This document shows positions 13,164 to 14,738 of a stretch of 14,738 nt of DNA, piece by piece. Each line of letters opens with the position of its first letter. The first letter of the stretch is position 1. Made by a program: the position numbers and the translations under genes. The notes beneath the pieces were generated by a model that saw nothing but the letters and a program-made list of their open reading frames with translations, was not told where the DNA came from and did no database searches. Where the stretch lies: contig DASZNF010000039.1 of assembly GCA_035551355.1 (NCBI GenBank), forward strand, positions 1 to 14,738, read 5' to 3'. The stretch is from DATATV01 sp035551355. Its GTDB lineage: Bacteria > Actinomycetota > Actinomycetes > Mycobacteriales > Pseudonocardiaceae.

Positions 13164-13834
13164 GTGTCCCCTGGTCTCAGCACGTAACCCAGGCCGCGCA
13201 CAGTGTGCAGCAAGCGGGGCCCGTGTGCCTCGAGCTTCCGGCGCAACGCGCTGACGTGCACCTCGACCAGGTTCGGGTCGTAATCCTCGTAGCCCCACAC
13301 CGCAGTCAGGATCTGCGTCTTGCTGACCACCCGGCCGCGCTGCGCGGCCAGATACTCCAGCAGCCGCAGTTCGGTCGCGGTGAGCTCCACGGCGTTGCCG
13401 TCGTAGTTGACCACCCCGGACTCGGCGTCCACCACCAGCCCGCCCACCTGCATGGTCGAGGGCGTGCGGCCCAGCCTGCGCAGCACCGCATCCACCCGGG
13501 CCACCAGCTCGGCCAGCACGAACGGCTTGGTCACGTAGTCGTCCGCGCCGCCGGTCAGCCCGCGTAACCGGTCGGGCACCCCGTCCCGGGCGGTCAGCAT
13601 CACCACCCCGGACTGACTGCCCCGCCGGACCACCTCCAGCAAGCTGAAGCCGTCCCGGCCGGGCAGCATCACGTCCAGCACGACCAGATCGGGCCGGAAC
13701 CGGTGCAGGTCGGCCTCCAGTTCGCGCCCGTCGGTGCGGGGGAGCACTTCGAGGCCGTGATCGCGCAGCGCGGAACACACCGCCGCGCGGATCGCCTCGG
13801 CATCTTCGATGACCAGGATTCGGGCCGCCGTCAC
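13160..13834 (-). CDS. OmpR/PhoB-family response regulator
   Basis: A protein of 224 aa with a complete receiver: acidic pocket Glu10/Asp11, phospho-acceptor Asp54 in VVLDVMLPG, Thr81 and Lys103 in YVTKP. A winged-helix Trans_reg_C domain (about 128-222) carries LTATELRLLEYLA, VWGYEDYDPNLVEVHVSALRRKLE and TVRGLGYVLRPG. It is the DNA-binding output of the operon's kinase. The start is GTG at 13834 with no Shine-Dalgarno; CAGAAT ends 6 nt upstream, so the mRNA may be leaderless. The divergent region on its 5' side holds direct repeats of a kind bound by OmpR-type regulators, so autoregulation and control of the divergent membrane-protein gene are likely. It is the first gene of a three-gene - strand operon. 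Confidence 0.95.
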   Translation of the reverse strand: MTAARILVIEDAEAIRAAVCSALRDHGLEVLPRTDGRELEADLHRFRPDLVVLDVMLPGRDGFSLLEVVRRGSQSGVVMLTARDGVPDRLRGLTGGADDYVTKPFVLAELVARVDAVLRRLGRTPSTMQVGGLVVDAESGVVNYDGNAVELTATELRLLEYLAAQRGRVVSKTQILTAVWGYEDYDPNLVEVHVSALRRKLEAHGPRLLHTVRGLGYVLRPGDT

Positions 13835-13840
13835 CAGGCC

Positions 13841-13846
13841 ATTCTG
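13841..13846 (-). promoter_or_regulatory. Candidate -10 box of the response-regulator operon
   Basis: CAGAAT on the - strand ends 6 nt before the GTG at 13834. TTACCG, within the 14-bp palindrome, lies 19 nt farther upstream and could act as a weak -35. The first base deviates from TANNNT, so this is tentative. Confidence 0.35.
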
Positions 13847-13859
13847 AGGGTGCTCGGAG

Positions 13860-13873
13860 TGTTACCGGTAACA
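13860..13873. promoter_or_regulatory. Perfect 14-bp palindrome TGTTACCGGTAACA
   Basis: The sequence is its own reverse complement and sits 26-39 bp upstream of the response-regulator GTG, over its putative -35. It is long enough and A/T-rich enough at its flanks, against a GC-rich background, to be a dimer-binding operator. Confidence 0.6.
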
Positions 13874-13885
13874 ACCCCTCCCGAT

Positions 13886-13933
13886 TTCAGCGGGTGTTCA
13901 GCAACTCGGGCATGCGGCCGGGCGGGTGTTCAT
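13886..13933. promoter_or_regulatory. 11-bp-phased direct repeats, candidate OmpR-family binding site
   Basis: TTCAGC occurs at 13886-13891 and 13897-13902, an 11-bp period with a 5-bp spacer. In addition GCGGGTGTTCA at 13890-13900 recurs exactly at 13922-13932, 32 bp away. The GTTCA core and 11-bp repeat unit resemble PHO-box-like half sites (GTTCAC-type) described for actinobacterial OmpR-family regulators. The site is roughly equidistant from the two divergent start codons. Confidence 0.5.
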
Positions 13934-13946
13934 GGGCTCGGCATGC

Positions 13947-13952
13947 CAGGAT
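13947..13952 (+). promoter_or_regulatory. Candidate -10 box for leaderless membrane-protein gene
   Basis: CAGGAT ends 6 nt before the GTG at 13959, mirroring the CAGAAT-N6-GTG arrangement of the divergent response-regulator gene. No clear -35 is present, as expected if an activator binds the repeats upstream. Confidence 0.35.
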
Positions 13953-13958
13953 CGAGGG

Positions 13959-14612
13959 GTGACCGCGTTGCGAAAACCGGACCGGCAGACGCTCATCAGG
14001 GCATCTGTCGCGGTGGTCGGCATAGTTGCGGCCGGTTTTGTCCTGTGGGTGATCGCCGGGTTCGCCGGCTCGAGCTCGACGGGGACCGCGGGCTACCAGA
14101 CGGTGAACGCCAAGGTGACCACCTCGGCCTCGTGTGCGGCGGCCAACGCCAACGACGCCGTGTCGTTCACGCTGAGTGGTCAGAAGCACACCGGTCTGTT
14201 GTCCGGGTGCGGAAATGCGGTGGGGACCGCGGTCGACATCCTGGTGCCCGGCGACTTCGCCGACGGTGGCACGGTGAACCTGGCCTCCGCCGCGCCCGGC
14301 GACGCGTCCGGCCTGTCCCGCCGGGTGTCGTTCCTCATGTTGCTGGTCTCCGCCGCGGTGGGCGGTGCGAGCGCCTACTACTTCGCCAAGCACCCGGTCG
14401 TGGCCGCCCGCTCCCGCGCGTTGCCGCTGGACGAGGAGCTGCACGAGCCGAAGCTGGAGACCTTCGGCGGCGAGCCGCTGAACGAGCTCTCCATGTCCCA
14501 GGACCTCCCGCCGCTGGACATGACCCAGGCCCACGACTCGGCCGACTGGTTCGAGGACTCCTCGACCGACCTGCACGCCGACGCCGGCGACCCGGCCGAC
14601 CGCCGGCGGTAA
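13959..14612 (+). CDS. Two-TM membrane protein with extracytoplasmic Cys-pair domain and acidic cytoplasmic tail
   Basis: A protein of 217 aa without a family I can name. A basic N-terminus (residues 1-12) precedes TM1 (about 13-36). A Ser/Thr/Gly-rich segment and a beta-rich domain (about 45-120) follow, with Cys59 and Cys84 (SGCG) that could form a disulfide. TM2 is about 122-143. The C-terminal 70 residues are acidic and probably disordered, with motifs such as LDEELHEPK and DWFEDSSTD. The topology is inferred as N-in/C-in by the positive-inside rule. I chose GTG 13959 because it directly follows a -10-like CAGGAT with a 6-nt spacer; an ATG at 13926 is in frame but would add sequence unlike a membrane N-terminus. 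Divergent orientation next to the two-component operon suggests it is in its regulon or modulates the sensor. Confidence 0.78.
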   Translation: MTALRKPDRQTLIRASVAVVGIVAAGFVLWVIAGFAGSSSTGTAGYQTVNAKVTTSASCAAANANDAVSFTLSGQKHTGLLSGCGNAVGTAVDILVPGDFADGGTVNLASAAPGDASGLSRRVSFLMLLVSAAVGGASAYYFAKHPVVAARSRALPLDEELHEPKLETFGGEPLNELSMSQDLPPLDMTQAHDSADWFEDSSTDLHADAGDPADRRR

Positions 14613-14630
14613 CCGACCGACAGCGGTAGC

Positions 14631-14738
14631 TCAGTCGTCCAGCCACACCAGGCGCGCGGTCCCGAACAGCTCGTGGTGGCTCAGGATCCCCTCGGCCGAC
14701 GAGCCGCGCCACAGCAGTTTCGCGTCCGGCCGGTAGAA
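14631..14738 (-). CDS. C-terminal fragment of an unidentified - strand gene
   Basis: Thirty-five codons and a TGA stop are visible; the gene continues beyond the right edge. The peptide begins FYRPDAKLLWRGSSAEG and ends with HELFGTARLVWLDD, with G/C-biased third positions typical of a real gene here. I do not recognise the family. It converges on the membrane-protein gene, with 18 bp between the stop codons and no clear terminator hairpin. Confidence 0.55.
   Translation of the reverse strand, partial: FYRPDAKLLWRGSSAEGILSHHELFGTARLVWLDD

Noticed and set aside
14599..14610. 12-bp palindrome ACCGCCGGCGGT as a terminator of the membrane-protein gene
   Set aside because: It lies inside the last codons, has no loop as a hairpin and no U-tract; it is likely a GC-rich coincidence.
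14623..14640. tRNA-like D-arm string AGCGGTAGCTCAGTCG
   Set aside because: No matching acceptor stem, anticodon arm or T-arm surrounds it; the resemblance is by chance and it overlaps a gene end.
14335..14712. Open frame of 125 aa on the - strand at the right end
   Set aside because: It is Arg/Pro/Gly-rich and antisense to the membrane-protein gene. A different frame (14631-14738) gives the credible C-terminus.

Overview
This window comes from a high-GC actinomycete. Codon third positions are strongly G/C. It encodes an AdnA-AdnB helicase-nuclease pair, a Scr1-type regulator with a DUF397 partner, and a DUF574-family methyltransferase, a combination that points to the order Pseudonocardiales or a close relative. 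The species cannot be read from the sequence alone.

Layout. The left part (1-8317) is a DNA-repair neighbourhood. It begins with the 3' tail of a + strand gene that resembles a sirohydrochlorin chelatase (CbiX) C-terminus. On the - strand lie a small alkyltransferase-like (Atl/MGMT-family, catalytic Cys replaced by Trp) gene and an alpha/beta hydrolase. Head-to-head with the hydrolase is the + strand operon adnA-adnB, the two subunits of the actinobacterial double-strand-break end-resection machine. The order hydrolase / Atl-like gene divergent from adnAB matches the lipV (Rv3203)-Rv3204 / Rv3202c-Rv3201c arrangement of Mycobacterium tuberculosis as I recall it. The hydrolase and adnA start codons share the same CATG.

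The middle part (8347-11017) looks like accessory DNA placed downstream of adnB. On the - strand are a Scr1/WhiJ-like HTH + DUF5753 regulator, its DUF397 partner, and an unrecognised 132-aa protein translationally overlapped with the DUF397 gene. Divergent from the regulator is a DUF574 (Methyltransf_19) SAM-dependent methyltransferase. The DUF397 promoter is flanked by two identical perfect palindromes (TGCACGTGCA), a strong candidate operator pair.

The right part (11103-14738) is a - strand two-component operon: an OmpR/PhoB-type response regulator, a HAMP histidine kinase (ATGA overlap), and a 198-aa protein of unknown function that lies in the same frame just after the kinase amber stop and ends in two exact 24-bp repeats. 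A divergent + strand gene encodes a two-TM membrane protein with an extracytoplasmic Cys-containing domain. The shared intergenic region holds a 14-bp palindrome and 11-bp-phased direct repeats suited to an OmpR-family regulator. The window ends in the C-terminus of an unidentified - strand gene. No rRNA, tRNA, CRISPR array, insertion sequence or transposase was found, and no stretch longer than 300 bp lacks a gene.
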